Shown here: positions 43,324 through 52,939 of the stretch, piece after piece
How positions within the stretch are numbered: position 1 is the first letter of the stretch
Layout: every line of letters starts with the position of its first letter
Assembly (NCBI GenBank): GCA_019637435.1
Contig: JAHBVO010000005.1
Location: 558,001-622,000 of the forward strand
DNA: 64,000 bases
From: Candidatus Obscuribacterales bacterium
GTDB taxonomy: Bacteria > Cyanobacteriota > Vampirovibrionia > Obscuribacterales > Obscuribacteraceae
Direction: 5' to 3'
The notes under the pieces: model-generated
Seen by the model: only the letters and a program-made list of their open reading frames with translations
Told to the model about the DNA's origin: nothing
Databases searched by the model: none
Position numbers and translations under genes: made by a program

Positions 43324-44607
43324 ATCATTCGCCAACGAATGTTTCAGCTTTGTAGCAAATTTGCGATAAAAACTTGGCAGCACCAGATAGCCAACGTGGG
43401 CTTGCACAATGTCCATGCCCGTATTGTAAGCCTCATCATCAACTTCATCGATAACGCCTTTGACACTGTAGCTAACAAAATCGTTATGGTCCCATACGTT
43501 CCACCAGTATCCCAGGTGTTTTCGATCAGGATGGGGAACAAGCTTCGAAGTATCCGCACCAAATTCGACACTACTACTTACAAAGAGTTTCAGTTCTTCA
43601 AAAAATCCGACCTGCGATGCAGAAGCGCACCAGAAGTCAACTCTTATGTCTTCCAACTCAGGCATCTCAGGCAAAAAATGGGTTATGACATCGTACATGA
43701 TCTGACCACCCATTGAATGGCTCAGCACCACAATCGGTTCGCCATTACGTTCCATCTGGATTTTTCTGCATTGGATCAAGCTCTCTATAACGCACTTCGG
43801 AATTGCGCCTGGATTGGCGGCATTGCCGCGTTTGTGCAAATACGTGAATACATCACCAAGAAAACGCGTTACAAATTGAGCAAGCGGCGCCTTGACTGCC
43901 ATCACCGCGCGAGTAGCCGCAAAGCTTGGACTGTAAATACCGCGTGTCGCGCCCTCCTTCAAATGCGTACCAACGTTGCGTGCCCAGGAGCCTTTATTGG
44001 CAAAGTGATCTTTAACGCCATGTCGAACAGCTTCGAACTTTTGCTTTACTCGACTCTCTAATAATCGAACTTCCTCATCAACAGACTCGCACTCTTCGAG
44101 TTCCTTCTTAACCTCCGGCGAGTGCGCAACCTCATCAGCGATGGAAGATAGCATCGCCCGCTCCTTTGCACTCAGCTTATCCGAGCCGTGAATGGCAGCC
44201 GTCAAAAAATTGCTGAGTTTTTCGCCGGACAAAAGTCTCAACCTTTTCAATTTTGGTTTAAACTCCAGCGCCACTTTATCCGCATCTTCACGACGCAAAA
44301 ATCTCGGATTTTTCAGACGATTCACTGCGCGCGTTTTCAGTTTTGCTCCAGTCTCAGCCAATCGCTCACGACCAGCCTTAACGCGTTCACTAGATCGCAT
44401 CAACGCTTGAGTCAGTGGCGTCGCCGGGACTGAAGAACCGCTCCATGAGAGCTTCGCCGCCTGATCACCCCAGAAGCAGTACTTGATGGAAACGTTCTCC
44501 GGATCTGTCGCTATTTCCGGTGCGACATATCGACGCAACAGAGTTTCGACCGCCTCCCAGCCCGCTTCGTCTCTGACCGATACTCCATGAATGTACAAAA
44601 TTGGCAT
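43288..44607 (-). CDS. Alpha/beta hydrolase, lipase-like
   Basis: This encodes 439 residues from ATG 44607; a longer frame from 44769 overlaps the divergent TetR gene and is rejected. The opening PILYIHGVSVRDEAGWE and the nucleophile elbow VLSHSMGGQIMYD (Ser298) fit alpha/beta hydrolases. A roughly 190-residue helical, Lys/Arg/Glu-rich insert (about 65-250) between the first strand and the nucleophile elbow is unusual. The catalytic acid and His are probably in the C-terminal part (VWDHNDFVSY). No signal peptide is present. Substrate unknown. The C-terminus runs into 28-bp tandem repeats. It is divergent from the efflux regulator. Confidence 0.75.
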   Translation of the reverse strand: MPILYIHGVSVRDEAGWEAVETLLRRYVAPEIATDPENVSIKYCFWGDQAAKLSWSGSSVPATPLTQALMRSSERVKAGRERLAETGAKLKTRAVNRLKNPRFLRREDADKVALEFKPKLKRLRLLSGEKLSNFLTAAIHGSDKLSAKERAMLSSIADEVAHSPEVKKELEECESVDEEVRLLESRVKQKFEAVRHGVKDHFANKGSWARNVGTHLKEGATRGIYSPSFAATRAVMAVKAPLAQFVTRFLGDVFTYLHKRGNAANPGAIPKCVIESLIQCRKIQMERNGEPIVVLSHSMGGQIMYDVITHFLPEMPELEDIRVDFWCASASQVGFFEELKLFVSSSVEFGADTSKLVPHPDRKHLGYWWNVWDHNDFVSYSVKGVIDEVDDEAYNTGMDIVQAHVGYLVLPSFYRKFATKLKHSLANDSFRNGNSSGAQ

Positions 44608-44683
44608 CTGCAATCCCACCGCATCTATATGGATGTTGTTCCCCGACGAGCCAAAGGCTACGAACCAGTAGAAAACCGACAAG

Positions 44684-44727
44684 ATTATTTCCGAATAATT
44701 GACTAAATTTGGAATCTGGTCAAGAAT
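44684..44727 (+). promoter_or_regulatory. Candidate TetR promoter and operator
   Basis: TTGACT at 44699-44704 is followed after 17 bases by AAGAAT (44722-44727), a fair promoter 17 bases before the TetR start. A palindrome ATTATT-TCCG-AATAAT (44684-44699) touches the -35 box, as expected for an autorepressor operator. Both are read from sequence only. The same region may control the divergent hydrolase. Confidence 0.5.
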
Positions 44728-44744
44728 AAATTCGTGGAGGCAAG

Positions 44745-45365
44745 ATGGCTCGAACCAAATCAAATCCAAATCGCGCAGACCTTATCATGGAAGCAGCAAT
44801 GGAGCTGTTTTCGAGATATGGCTATGAGCGCACGAGCATCGAAGACATCTCGAAGCATCTCGGAATCGGCAAGGGATCTATCTATCTGGAGTTCAGAACG
44901 AAAGAAGAGATCTTGATGCAGATTATCGAGCGTTTCGCGATGTGCATCCAATCGATGATGGACGAGAAGGTCGAGAATTGCGAAGGCTCGCCTCTGGAAA
45001 CATTGAAGACCATCATCGTTACCGGCGCCATGGCGGTGTACGACCGCGTCAGCCGCGACATACACACACCGGAAGGTTTGCTTCACACATCGATGACATT
45101 GAAGGCCCGCTTCCGCCCGTTCTATGTGCGCAAGCGCGAGCGCATAACAAAACTTCTTCGCATGGCGGCTAAAGCAGGAGAGATTTCCGAGAGCATCGCC
45201 AATGAAGATACCGCAATCAATGTGCTGATGGCGGTAAGCAGTATTTATCCACCTTACTACAATAATTACACAGAATCGGAACAACGCATCACACGTGAGG
45301 AACTGGAGCGCCGAGCCGAACAGATTACTACGATTGTCATGGAAGGTTTAAAAACCCAAAAGTGA
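44745..45365 (+). CDS. TetR-family transcriptional regulator
   Basis: This encodes 206 residues with the usual N-terminal HTH (about 10-57: ADLIMEAAMELFSRYGY, TSIEDISKHLGIGKGSIY, EFRTKEEIL). The remainder is a ligand-binding helical domain (YNNYTESEQRITREEL). SD GGAGG precedes the ATG by a few bases. The gene lies directly upstream of an EmrB-EmrA-TolC efflux set on the same strand, so it probably represses that set and is induced by an exported compound. The ligand is unknown. Confidence 0.92.
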   Translation: MARTKSNPNRADLIMEAAMELFSRYGYERTSIEDISKHLGIGKGSIYLEFRTKEEILMQIIERFAMCIQSMMDEKVENCEGSPLETLKTIIVTGAMAVYDRVSRDIHTPEGLLHTSMTLKARFRPFYVRKRERITKLLRMAAKAGEISESIANEDTAINVLMAVSSIYPPYYNNYTESEQRITREELERRAEQITTIVMEGLKTQK

Positions 45366-45510
45366 TCGACTTTGTCGAGTTGCCCATCAACAGCCGATCT
45401 TCGATAGAAACATCTAAAACGAATACAGAAAAGCTGCTGGCGTGACCGTGTCAACGTCCGATGGTTATCGTTGAAAACCTGCACGCGCTCCTGGAATCAC
45501 TCAAACAAAA

Positions 45511-47103
45511 ATGGCAACAACCTACTATCAAGTCGAACTTCAAAAACGCGTGGACGAAGAGGGAGAGCTCGTTCGCTGGCTCTTCCTCGTCGGCGTCGCT
45601 ATCGCAGCATTGATCGAAGTCATCGACACCAGTATCACCAACGTAGCACTACCGCATATTCAGGGAAATTTGGGTGCCACCACCAGTGAAGCAGCCTGGG
45701 TGGTAACCTCGTATTCAATCGCCAACGTCATAACAATGCCTCTGGCTGTCATGTTCGGCGATATGTTCGGCAAGAAAAAATACTTCATCTTTTCGATGAT
45801 CGGTTTCACCATCGCATCAGTTGGTTGCGGATTGGCTAACGATCTGACAACTCTCGTCTTGGCACGGATCGCGCAGGGGTTGTTCGGCGGCGGACTGCTC
45901 GCCAAAGCGCAGGCGTTTTTATTCGAAGGATTTCCACCGGAGAAACAAGGGCTTGTTCAAGCAGTCTTCGGCATCTGCGTCATCGTTGGTCCGGTAGTCG
46001 GTCCCACTCTCGGCGGCTGGCTCACCGATAACTACAGCTGGCGCTGGATATTCTTCATCAACATTCCGATTGGAATTGTGGCAGTGACATTGTGTCAAAT
46101 GTTTATTCCCAAGGATAAAGAGCGCGAAGAGAATGCGCCCGACGTGCACATAGACTGGCTCGGCATAATGTCGCTCAGCGTCATGCTCGGGTCCCTTCAA
46201 TATGTTCTTGAAAAAGGACAGGACGAGGATTGGTTCGGCTCTCATGTGATCGTATGGTGCACCGTGGCGAGCATAATTGGCGCAATTGTTTTCTTCTGGC
46301 ACGAATTGCGCACGAAATACCCGGCGGTCAATCTTCGAATCGTGCGATTTCGATCAGTGGCTATCGGTCTGCTTTTCCAGGGAGTCGTCGGTTTCGTCTT
46401 ATTCGGAATCAACTATGTAATTCCAAACTTTGCCCAGGTAATGCTGGGTTACACCGCATTACAAGCCGGTCTTCTGCAGATGCCCAGCTCGCTGGTTACC
46501 GGAATGATGTTTCCAATTGTGGGAGCGATGATAGGAAAGGTTGATGCACGGCTGATGGTCGTCGTCGGCATTGTTTGCTTGAGCATCTCAAATGCGTTTC
46601 TGGTTCCACTTACACTCGACTGGGGCTGGGATAACTTCCTCGTCTCCAGCCTTGTCCGCGGGTTCGGTCTAGTGCTTGTGTTCTTACCTCTTACGATTGC
46701 AGCCGTCGGCGACTGCCCGCCCCAAGATATTCAGACAGCCGCATCGCTTCTCAGTCTCGTGAGAACTCTCGGTGGTGGCGTCGGTATCGCCGTGCTCGCG
46801 ACCGTGCTTACCAGGCGGGAAGACTTCCACCGAGCAGTGCTGGTCGAGAAGATCACTCCATACGGAACTGAATCGATGAATCGCCTAGGACAGCTCACGG
46901 AGCTCTTTCACAGCAAAGGATTTGCCATAGCCGATGCCAAAGCCAGAGCTCTAGCGGCGCTCAGCGGTCAAGTCGACGCCCAGGCAGCGACTCTCGCATT
47001 CTCGGATGTCGCCTGGTTACTGGCGGCTTTCACAGCTTTGACCATTCCGTTCTGCTTCCTGTTGACCTCGGGCAAGCGGGCTGCAAACGTGGAGATGCAC
47101 TAA
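45511..47103 (+). CDS. emrB: EmrB/QacA-type drug efflux transporter (MFS DHA2)
   Basis: This encodes 530 residues with 14 predicted membrane helices. DHA2 signatures are IEVIDTSITNVALPHIQGNLG in the first helix region (shown here shortened as DTSITNVALPHI), the motif A loop MFGKKKYF, motif C GPVVGPTLGGWLTDNYSWRW (reads as GPVVGPTLGG) and the terminal RTLGGGVGIAV. It exports toxic lipophilic compounds by proton antiport. In Gram-negative bacteria EmrB works with the periplasmic adaptor EmrA and TolC, both encoded immediately downstream. It follows TetR by 145 bases. The ATG has no strong Shine-Dalgarno. Confidence 0.92.
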   Translation: MATTYYQVELQKRVDEEGELVRWLFLVGVAIAALIEVIDTSITNVALPHIQGNLGATTSEAAWVVTSYSIANVITMPLAVMFGDMFGKKKYFIFSMIGFTIASVGCGLANDLTTLVLARIAQGLFGGGLLAKAQAFLFEGFPPEKQGLVQAVFGICVIVGPVVGPTLGGWLTDNYSWRWIFFINIPIGIVAVTLCQMFIPKDKEREENAPDVHIDWLGIMSLSVMLGSLQYVLEKGQDEDWFGSHVIVWCTVASIIGAIVFFWHELRTKYPAVNLRIVRFRSVAIGLLFQGVVGFVLFGINYVIPNFAQVMLGYTALQAGLLQMPSSLVTGMMFPIVGAMIGKVDARLMVVVGIVCLSISNAFLVPLTLDWGWDNFLVSSLVRGFGLVLVFLPLTIAAVGDCPPQDIQTAASLLSLVRTLGGGVGIAVLATVLTRREDFHRAVLVEKITPYGTESMNRLGQLTELFHSKGFAIADAKARALAALSGQVDAQAATLAFSDVAWLLAAFTALTIPFCFLLTSGKRAANVEMH

Positions 47104-47341
47104 TTATGGGAGATAAACATTTGCAACCACCAACACAACCGATCCACCCTCGATCACAACCACTCATCAATGCCCGGAAAGCTTGTGACTACAGCGATCA
47201 CACGCCAGCATTGCCGGTTGAATCATCGGCTAGATCAGCCTTAGAACAAGGATTAGACTTAATTACTAATTCTTGACCAGATTTCTAAAACAGTCAATAA
47301 TTATCTTAGCGCCAAAAGGACTCGTGGAGACTAGCGATAAC

Positions 47342-48640
47342 ATGGAAACGACAACCGAGAAGCCTGCAACCGCACAGCCCGCTGCCGGAGAAAGCCATCC
47401 GGAGCTTGCTCAGAAGAATAAAAAAAAGAAAAATCCTGTAGCGCTCGGAATTGTAAGCCTGCTGGCGATTAGCGCCGGTGTGGGCGGTTATCTCTGGTGG
47501 CAGCACGCCTCCCAATACGAGGAGACAGACGACGCGTTCATCACTGGTCGCGTACACCAGCTCAGCGCTCGTGTAGGCGGCACCGTCACAAAGCTTCTGG
47601 TAGACGACAACCAACACGTCAAAGCCGGGCAGCTCCTAGTTAAAATCGATCCAAAGGATTTTCAGATTTCGCTGGACACAGCTAAAGCTGAAGCGGCGCA
47701 GGCCGAGCTGAAAACATTCGAAGTTCAATCCAATATAGTGCAGAACGCTCGACAGGCAGAGGCCAGTAAGTTTCAGGCAGAATCAGCAATCGCCAGCGCC
47801 AATGCTGGTGTCGACCGCGCGAAATTTGCCCTGTCGGAAACCAAGTTAGGCGTCTCGATGGCGCAAGCGGAAATCAAACAACGTAAGGCGGAATTCATCA
47901 GAGCGACTTCCGATTTCGAGAGATACCAGAGTCTCGTTCAGGATCGAGCTGCCACCATGCAGAGTTTTGAAAAAGCAAAGCAGGACAGGGAAGTTGCAGA
48001 GGCAAATCTTCATTCAGCAGAAGAAGCGTATAAGCAATCTCTGACTCGTGTTCAGCAAGCTAAGCAGGCTGTCGCGGACGCTGAGTCGGCAGTCGTCAGA
48101 GCGAAGGCAGCCGCGAAGACTGCTGCCGCGGCAACTGCGCAAACCGAGACAACAAAACGCAATCTGTCTGTTCAAGAAGCCGCAGTGAAAAAGGCTGAAA
48201 GTCAGGTAGAAAATGCGCAAACCCAACTTTCTTATACGAATGTCGTAGCTCCAGTCACCGGCAGAGTCGGTCACCGCACAGTCGAAGTTGGTCAACAAAT
48301 CGAACGGGGTCAGGCTCTCATGAGCATAGTCTCCGACGAAAAATGGATAGTTGCAAACTTCAAAGAAACTCAGCTCAGCAAAATGCGTGTTGGTCAAGAA
48401 GTGGAAATTAAAATCGATGCGTTTCCAAAGCACAAAGTGAAGGGACGAGTAGACTCGATAAGTCCCGCCTCCGGAGCGCAATTCGCACTCCTCCCTCCGG
48501 ACAATGCCACTGGCAACTTCACTAAAGTGGTGCAAAGAATGCCTGTAAAAATAGTTTTTGATAAAGAGTCCATCAAAGGACTCGAAGACCTGTTGGCGCC
48601 CGGTATGTCAGTCATTCCGGAAGTCCACGTCGGGAAGTAG
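47342..48640 (+). CDS. emrA: EmrA/HlyD-type periplasmic adaptor
   Basis: This encodes 432 residues from ATG 47342. A cytoplasmic Lys-rich N-terminus and one membrane anchor (VALGIVSLLAISAGVGGYLW, about 34-53) lead to the biotinyl-lipoyl half TDDAFITGRVHQLSARVGGTV (motif TDDAF...ITG), a long Ala/Lys/Glu-rich coiled-coil hairpin (about 120-285), and the second lipoyl half VVAPVTGRVG. The C-terminal beta-barrel (SDEKWIVANFKETQL, GMSVIPEVHVGK) completes the HlyD family. It bridges EmrB to TolC. It lies between emrB and the TolC gene, and the three are probably co-transcribed. Confidence 0.92.
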   Translation: METTTEKPATAQPAAGESHPELAQKNKKKKNPVALGIVSLLAISAGVGGYLWWQHASQYEETDDAFITGRVHQLSARVGGTVTKLLVDDNQHVKAGQLLVKIDPKDFQISLDTAKAEAAQAELKTFEVQSNIVQNARQAEASKFQAESAIASANAGVDRAKFALSETKLGVSMAQAEIKQRKAEFIRATSDFERYQSLVQDRAATMQSFEKAKQDREVAEANLHSAEEAYKQSLTRVQQAKQAVADAESAVVRAKAAAKTAAAATAQTETTKRNLSVQEAAVKKAESQVENAQTQLSYTNVVAPVTGRVGHRTVEVGQQIERGQALMSIVSDEKWIVANFKETQLSKMRVGQEVEIKIDAFPKHKVKGRVDSISPASGAQFALLPPDNATGNFTKVVQRMPVKIVFDKESIKGLEDLLAPGMSVIPEVHVGK

Positions 48641-48701
48641 GTTGCACATATAAATAGTTACTCACTACGCGATCGACTGAAGGCGATTGTTGAAGGTACC
48701 C

Positions 48702-50627
48702 ATGTTTTCTAATTCCAATTTGTCCGCATATCGGCTTCACGCCTTACTACTAGCGATAACCTTTTCTATAGTTCCGACCCCTTCGGCTCTGGCTGCATTT
48801 AACGAGGCGAATGTCGGCAAGGAGAATAGGGCAGCTATTAGAGATACTGAAAAGCCACTTCAGACAAAGATTCCGAATGCAGACAGCAAAAAACCGCCTC
48901 GCTATATTCTCGAACTTCGAGCGACTCAAACCGTTAAACCCCTTGGTGAAAAGCCCGTCCAGAAAGTGGACGAAACTCTGGAGCGTCTTGCTCCGATAGA
49001 TTTAAATGGAAACCCGAGAGTTCAACCTGGTATCACGGAAGGTGCTAGTCAAACTGGCACCAGTCCCGGCGGTCCCTCAGGTGGCAGCTCCGCAACGGCT
49101 GATGGTAATGCGCCAGTTGGTGATGACTTGCTGCAGCTTCGCGGTGTCGGTGCCACCGGTCTTGGTGCCGGGAGTCTGGACTCAACAGGCAACTATGGTC
49201 AGTCAAACCGCAGAGATGGCGGCGTAAATCTTGATGGGAGCGGCGAAGACGGTGATGATACCAACGTCATAATCGAGCGCCCACCCATTACGACCCTAAT
49301 TCCGCTCAAGGACAATCTGAACCCATTCTCATTGGATGCAAGATATATAGAACAAGTTGGCTTGCGAGACACACTGCTTGCCGCGACCGGTCAAAACCTG
49401 GACATTGAAGAAGGATTCAGCAGAACCAAGATTTCGAATTATCGAATGCTAGCTGCCGCATCTGAATTTCTTCCGTCTATCAACAGTGGATACAGTTTAT
49501 ACGGTATTACCGGCGATGTGCCGACCGCTCTTTTCGGCGGAGGAAGCTCGGGTTCAAGCGCGAATGCCGGTTTACCATCGACAATCCAAATTCTCAACGC
49601 CGGGTTCACTCAAAATGTGTACCAGGGCGGGCGAATTTTGTTTGGAACGCTGGAGCAGAAGCACAGACTGCGAGCGTCTCGCGCAGCACTCTTGGGTAAC
49701 GTTAACGACACGCTTCTCGAAGCAACTCGTCGTTATTACGATCTTCTTTTGAACGAAGCATTGCTCTCGATTAGAACGAGAGCGGTTTCGATTTCCGAAG
49801 AACAAGTACGCATTAACTCCGCACAGGAAAAGGCGGGAGCCGCGACTGGTCTGGATGTTTTGCAGTCTCAGGCTCAATTAGCAAGTGACGAGCAAAACCT
49901 GGTCGACCAGCAAAACGCGAGGAGACAAGCAGCGATCCAGTTGGCGCACGTTTTAAACACAAGTTTTGCCCAGGATTTGGTTTCGAGACAAAAACATCTT
50001 CGCAAACGTCGATTGATTGATAATAATATTCCGATAGAAAAACTCCTTGAGATTGCAATCGACAAACGTCCGGAACTCAAACAGTTCGAGGAACTGCGGT
50101 TGGCGGCGAAACGCGCAATCGTCGTCGCAGCAGCCCCCCTCCAGCCCGGCGTAACGTTCGGAGGCAGCGTCTTCGGTATCGCAGCCGGTGGCGGGAATTT
50201 CGACAAAATTTTTAATTTAAACCTTGGCGTAAAATGGACGCTCGGAGGTTTGGGAACGACAGCACTCGCTAACGCTCAGCGCGCTCGATGGGAAGCAAGG
50301 CAGGCCGCTATTCAAGCCAAGCAAACGTTTCTAGACGTCTTCGATCAAGTTCGTTCTTCATATAACAACAGTTTGGCGTCTGACAAACGAATCGACCGGG
50401 CGACCGTGCAAATAAACGCAGCCGAAGAAGAGTTGCGTATCGCCAAGAAGCGCATGGAGGCTGGGATAGGTTTGAACATTGACGTGTTAAACGCTCAGCG
50501 CGATTTGACTCAGGCAAGTATCAACAAATCACGTGCCGTCATCGACTTCAATGTCGCGCAAGCTCAGCTTCTGCGCGACATAGGCGCCATATCAATCGAT
50601 GGAGTTCTGAGAGGACTGAAGATCTAA
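48702..50627 (+). CDS. TolC-family outer-membrane efflux channel
   Basis: This encodes 641 residues from ATG 48702, which has AAGG five bases upstream. A signal peptide (YRLHALLLAITFSIVPTPS, cleavage about residue 35) is followed by a roughly 180-residue Gly/Ser/Asp-rich low-complexity N-terminal region not seen in standard TolC (about 430-480 residues). The two OEP repeats follow (about 220-430: ATRRYYDLLLNEALLSIRTRAV, QEKAGAATGLDVLQSQAQLAS; about 440-640: RPELKQFEELRLAAKRAIV, RMEAGIGLNIDVLNAQRDLT). It is the outer partner of EmrAB. The next gene starts directly after its stop. Confidence 0.9.
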   Translation: MFSNSNLSAYRLHALLLAITFSIVPTPSALAAFNEANVGKENRAAIRDTEKPLQTKIPNADSKKPPRYILELRATQTVKPLGEKPVQKVDETLERLAPIDLNGNPRVQPGITEGASQTGTSPGGPSGGSSATADGNAPVGDDLLQLRGVGATGLGAGSLDSTGNYGQSNRRDGGVNLDGSGEDGDDTNVIIERPPITTLIPLKDNLNPFSLDARYIEQVGLRDTLLAATGQNLDIEEGFSRTKISNYRMLAAASEFLPSINSGYSLYGITGDVPTALFGGGSSGSSANAGLPSTIQILNAGFTQNVYQGGRILFGTLEQKHRLRASRAALLGNVNDTLLEATRRYYDLLLNEALLSIRTRAVSISEEQVRINSAQEKAGAATGLDVLQSQAQLASDEQNLVDQQNARRQAAIQLAHVLNTSFAQDLVSRQKHLRKRRLIDNNIPIEKLLEIAIDKRPELKQFEELRLAAKRAIVVAAAPLQPGVTFGGSVFGIAAGGGNFDKIFNLNLGVKWTLGGLGTTALANAQRARWEARQAAIQAKQTFLDVFDQVRSSYNNSLASDKRIDRATVQINAAEEELRIAKKRMEAGIGLNIDVLNAQRDLTQASINKSRAVIDFNVAQAQLLRDIGAISIDGVLRGLKI

Positions 50628-51587
50628 ATGAGAAACCGCAAGCTTCAAATAGTCGGTATTGCGATTACGTTTGTCGCCGGGGCACTAACTGCGGTGGCAG
50701 CGCTGGAATCGGTGTGGTGGCTTCCATATCTAGTCGCTCAGTTTCGCATTCAAATCGCTATCGGCGCCGTGGTCGCTGCAATCGCATTGGCCGTTTCCAA
50801 GCAAACGAGAATCGCAGCTGTTTTATGTATGATTTTTGCAATGTGCAACGCGACCTGCTTTATGCCCGCATTTCTGCCGAACGGAAATCATCACGCCCAC
50901 AATTTAAACAAAGCGCATTCGATAAGTCTTTTAATGCTGAATGTGAACAATAAAAATGAGCGCTTTGTTGACGCCATAAAGTACATTGAGTCTGTGAATC
51001 CGGACGTCCTGCTCATCAGCGAATTGACTCCCGATTGGGAAACGGCACTCAATCAAATGCATGAGTTTAAGTATTCATGCACGGTTCCGCGGCTCGACAC
51101 ATACGGCATCGCAGTTTATTCCAAGAAGAAACTTCTGAATCCTAAAATCAAATATTACGGAAGCAGCGGACACCCGAGTATTCTCTGCCAGCTCGACGCG
51201 GACTACCAACCGGTAACGCTCCTTCACACGCACGTTCAAGGTCCAATTAAACATCGACACTTCCTCTGGCAGAAAGAACAATTCAAAATAATGACAAAGG
51301 AAGCAGCCAAGCTTCCGAAACCACTCATCGTGACAGGCGACATGAATAGCACACCATGGACGCATATGCTTGCCGGTCTGGCCAAGAAATCGCAGCTTCT
51401 GGATACTCGCAACGGATATGGCTTGCAGCTTTCATGGCCGGCGCCAATGATCTGGAGAAAAACACCTGTGGTTCTCCTACCGATTGATCATTGCTTCGCA
51501 AGTAAAGACATCGCCGTTCTAGATCGAAAAGTCGGTCCCTTCATAGGTTCCGACCACTATCCAGTATTTATAAGCTTGGGTCTATAA
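50628..51587 (+). CDS. Membrane-anchored endonuclease/exonuclease/phosphatase protein
   Basis: This encodes 319 residues. An N-terminal region with two to three membrane helices (about 6-90) precedes an EEP domain: LLMLNVNNKNERF (about 103), VNPDVLLISELTPDW (Glu metal ligand), TGDMNSTPWTHML (Asp/Asn), and the catalytic LPIDHCFASKDI and GSDHYPVFISL (Asp-His) motifs. Such membrane EEP proteins hydrolyse phosphodiesters or phospholipids outside the cytoplasm. Its ATG directly abuts the TolC stop, so it is read with the efflux genes. The last bases overlap the end of the convergent hypothetical gene by six. Confidence 0.87.
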   Translation: MRNRKLQIVGIAITFVAGALTAVAALESVWWLPYLVAQFRIQIAIGAVVAAIALAVSKQTRIAAVLCMIFAMCNATCFMPAFLPNGNHHAHNLNKAHSISLLMLNVNNKNERFVDAIKYIESVNPDVLLISELTPDWETALNQMHEFKYSCTVPRLDTYGIAVYSKKKLLNPKIKYYGSSGHPSILCQLDADYQPVTLLHTHVQGPIKHRHFLWQKEQFKIMTKEAAKLPKPLIVTGDMNSTPWTHMLAGLAKKSQLLDTRNGYGLQLSWPAPMIWRKTPVVLLPIDHCFASKDIAVLDRKVGPFIGSDHYPVFISLGL

Positions 51588-52637
51588 AGATCGTTTGAGT
51601 AAGGTTGCGAGATCAAAAGCACTTCCCCGGACTGCACCTATAGCAAGTTCTTTACGCTCCTCAAACCAAACGCGTGCGGCTTGAAAATTCTCTGGAGTTG
51701 GAGCATTCACTAGAATTGTAATCATTGCTTCGCAAGCCTGATCAAATCTAGCCGTTTCAATCCAAGTGAACAGCCAGGGCACTGCTAAGTCAGGGTCAAT
51801 TGAGGCCAAGCCTCTCATCAAATCGAATGAATCAGGCGCATTGGGAAATTGCGCAACTCGTTGTTTTGCCAATCTAACTACTTCTGGGTCATCCGTGTGC
51901 CGAAGGAGTTCGAGCAAAATTCGGTGAGCATCCTCAGGAAGAGCAAGTTTCAATGCCTGTTTAGCAAGCGCGCGGTTTCTTTTCGATGGCGCTCGCTTAA
52001 GGAGATCCGGAAGGATATGGTGGACGGTCCGGCCCCGAACATTACGCTTCAGCTCTCGGTCGAAGCCTCGACGAAAAAACTTTCGACGATAGAACGGCAA
52101 CAGAGCACGAGCAACTTCCATGTAGTCTGAAACGGGAATCGCAAGTGCAACGCGTGCGAATCCGATAGATTTTCGACATCCTCCTGTTGTTCGAAGGTGC
52201 GTAGCTACTACCTTCCCATCGAGACTCGATTCATCTGCGTTCAAATACCAACTCTTTATCCATTTCGGGTCTTGCGCTCTTCCTTTTGCATTCATCAAAG
52301 CAATCAAAAGAAGAGTTGCATCCTCGGTCCAATTCTTGCGCGGGAAATGGCTTGCCGCCTTCTCCGCAACAAAGGGATATAAACCCTCTTTATTTTGAGC
52401 GAGGTTCGTGGAGTGCGGAACGTCAAAGGAGGCATTGTCGCGCGACACCCCCCAAGTTGCAATCGCTTCATTAATCAAAGAATCCCGTTGCGCTGAGCCC
52501 CTTCCCTGTCGAAGAGGACTCACAAGACGCCAGTCAAAGTTCTTAGACGATAACTCACTCAGCGCTAACTCGACGGACTCGTCGTCGAATTGCTGTTTGA
52601 GCCTTCTCACCAGTTTTATAGTTTCAGAATTGTCCAT
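51582..52637 (-). CDS. HEAT-like helical repeat protein
   Basis: This encodes 351 residues. No signal peptide or membrane segment is present. The C-terminal half has regular helical pairs of HEAT/alpha-solenoid type (LPEDAHRILLELLRHTDDPEVVRLAKQRVAQF, read in two parts, DAHRILLELLRHTDD and VVRLAKQRVAQF). The N-terminal half contains a highly basic patch (RRKFFRRGFDRELKRNVRGR). The function and family are not recognised; a binding scaffold for nucleic acid or protein is a guess. It is convergent with the EEP gene. Confidence 0.65.
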   Translation of the reverse strand: MDNSETIKLVRRLKQQFDDESVELALSELSSKNFDWRLVSPLRQGRGSAQRDSLINEAIATWGVSRDNASFDVPHSTNLAQNKEGLYPFVAEKAASHFPRKNWTEDATLLLIALMNAKGRAQDPKWIKSWYLNADESSLDGKVVATHLRTTGGCRKSIGFARVALAIPVSDYMEVARALLPFYRRKFFRRGFDRELKRNVRGRTVHHILPDLLKRAPSKRNRALAKQALKLALPEDAHRILLELLRHTDDPEVVRLAKQRVAQFPNAPDSFDLMRGLASIDPDLAVPWLFTWIETARFDQACEAMITILVNAPTPENFQAARVWFEERKELAIGAVRGSAFDLATLLKRSL

Positions 52638-52939
52638 GAATTAACTAAACCGTTTTCCGGGCGAAAAAAACTCCTTCGCTTGTGTCAATCTTGTCCGATT
52701 TGGATCAAAAACGCCTCAGATCGCTCTGACGCAAACCGCAAAAATGCCAACAGCTCATCATTCTCACGTTTAATGTTTTGTCACAAGTTTGTCACGCCTT
52801 CAACCGTACAATGTCCTCACTGCAAACGACCGACCGGTTCAAATCTCTCTTACTAAACCGAGTTTGCAGTCGGTGTAACCAGTGGTTCTGGTGGCACTGC
52901 TTTGTATCGCTTCGCTGCTGACGGTTTGAGGTTAGTCAA
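52638..52939. other. 302-base gene-free intergenic region
   Basis: This is the divergent space between the HEAT-like gene and the hypothetical gene at 52940. It contains GTCACAAGTTTGTCAC near 52778-52793, a direct repeat of GTCAC in the right place for a regulator, and AT-rich stretches that could hold promoters. No reading frame of coding quality is seen. Confidence 0.4.
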
